From Kluyvera sichuanensis (GTDB lineage Bacteria > Pseudomonadota > Gammaproteobacteria > Enterobacterales > Enterobacteriaceae): a DNA stretch of 64,000 nt. Position 1 is the first letter of the stretch, and each line of letters begins with the position of its first letter. This document shows positions 63,435 to 64,000 of this stretch, one piece after another. The stretch covers positions 1 through 64,000 of the forward strand of contig NZ_JABBJF010000012.1 of assembly GCF_014218705.1 (NCBI RefSeq), read 5' to 3'. The position numbers and the translations under genes were made by a program. A model generated the notes under the pieces. The model saw only the letters and a program-made list of their open reading frames with translations, was not told where the DNA came from and did no database searches.

Positions 63435-64000
63435 ATGGAAATATTCTTTACCATACTCATCATGACCCTTGTGGTTTCGCTCTCCGGGGTGGTTACGCGC
63501 GTAATGCCCTTCCAGATCCCACTTCCATTAATGCAAATCGCCATCGGCGCGCTGCTGGCGTGGCCGACGTTTGGTTTGCACGTTGAATTTGACCCGGAAC
63601 TGTTCCTCGTTCTGTTTATCCCGCCGCTGCTGTTTGCCGACGGCTGGAAAACGCCGACCCGTGAGTTTATTGAGCATGGGCGAGAGATCCTCGGGCTGGC
63701 GCTGGCGTTAGTGCTGGTGACGGTGGTGGGGATTGGCTTCCTGATCTACTGGATTGTGCCGGGTATTCCGCTGATTCCAGCCTTTGCGCTGGCTGCCGTG
63801 CTGTCTCCGACCGATGCCGTGGCGCTCTCCGGGATTGTCGGTGAAGGGCGCATCCCGAAAAAAATCATGGGGATTCTGCAGGGCGAGGCGCTGATGAACG
63901 ACGCCTCTGGCCTGGTGTCGCTGAAGTTTGCCGTCGCGGTAGCGATGGGCACGATGGTCTTTACCGTCGGTGGCGCCACGGTGGAATTCCTCAAAGTGGC
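63435..64000 (+). CDS. yjcE: Na+/H+ antiporter YjcE, N-terminal part (cut by window end)
   Basis: Open frame from ATG 63435 (AGGGA upstream) to the window end without a stop, 188 codons. It begins MEIFFTILIMTLVVSLSGVVTRV as E. coli YjcE, a CPA1-family monovalent cation:proton antiporter of the inner membrane. The ion-path segment FALAAVLSPTDAVALSG and GEALMNDASGLVSLKF are present. The remaining two thirds lie outside. Confidence 0.94.
   Translation, partial: MEIFFTILIMTLVVSLSGVVTRVMPFQIPLPLMQIAIGALLAWPTFGLHVEFDPELFLVLFIPPLLFADGWKTPTREFIEHGREILGLALALVLVTVVGIGFLIYWIVPGIPLIPAFALAAVLSPTDAVALSGIVGEGRIPKKIMGILQGEALMNDASGLVSLKFAVAVAMGTMVFTVGGATVEFLKV

Overview
The window is chromosomal DNA of a member of the Enterobacteriaceae. 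Nearly every gene can be matched by eye to an Escherichia coli K-12 counterpart, in E. coli order: rrnE 5S - yjaB - metA - aceBAK - iclR - metH - yjbB - pepE - rluF - yjbD - lysC - pgi - yjbEFGH - psiE - malGFE/malK-lamB-malM - ubiCA - plsB/dgkA - lexA-dinF - yjbJ - zur - dusA - pspG - qor/dnaB - alr - tyrB - aphA - yjbR/uvrA/ssb - yjcB - soxS/soxR - ghxP - yjcE. From memory of the K-12 map, arpA, yjaA, yjbT, xylE, yjbL/yjbM, yjbQ and pdeC are missing at their usual places. Extra genes sit at some of these points. The gene content and the abundant GTAGCCCGG...CGCCGGG-type REP repeats suggest an Enterobacter/Lelliottia/Leclercia-like genus; this is an inference and species is not resolved.

Layout. 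1-6.9 kb: end of an rRNA operon, an acetyltransferase, metA behind four tandem Met boxes, and the glyoxylate bypass operon aceBAK. 6.9-17.5 kb: iclR (shares a TGGAAATTGTTTT site with the aceB promoter), metH, yjbB, pepE, a two-gene accessory cassette (HI0607-type shikimate-dehydrogenase-like enzyme plus SorC-family regulator), rluF and yjbD. 17.5-22.3 kb: a BASS-family transporter with an ERIC element in front of it, lysC behind a lysine riboswitch, and pgi. 22.3-27.6 kb: the Rcs-type exopolysaccharide operon yjbEFGH, a hexapeptide acyltransferase and psiE. 27.7-35.5 kb: the maltose regulon. 35.6-43 kb: ubiquinone and phospholipid synthesis, the SOS repressor gene, and zinc regulation. 43-46 kb: accessory genes (cupin, TraF-like outer-membrane protein, hicAB). 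46-64 kb: dusA, pspG, qor, dnaB, alr, tyrB, aphA, yjbR, uvrA, ssb, a lytic-transglycosylase-like gene facing an IclR-type regulator, yjcB, the soxRS redox switch, ghxP, and the start of yjcE (cut by the window end).

Regulatory logic is readable at many points: MetJ at metA, IclR at aceB and iclR, MalT and CRP between malE and malK, LexA at lexA and between uvrA and ssb, SoxR between soxR and soxS, an RcsAB-like box at yjbE, a sigma-54 promoter at pspG and a PurR-like box before ghxP. At least twelve REP/BIME blocks occupy intergenic gaps; in two places they have reshaped the 3' end of a gene (yjaB, aceK).

I see no clear wholly new multi-gene system, prophage or CRISPR array. The items most worth following are the SorC regulator with paired TGCACNNNNGTGCA palindromes 101 bp apart and its SDH-L enzyme, the hicAB module with a dyad operator inside its promoter beside dusA, the dyads between zur and the cupin gene, the palindrome that stands at malE-malF where E. 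coli has REPs, and the ERIC element forming the region upstream of the BASS transporter.
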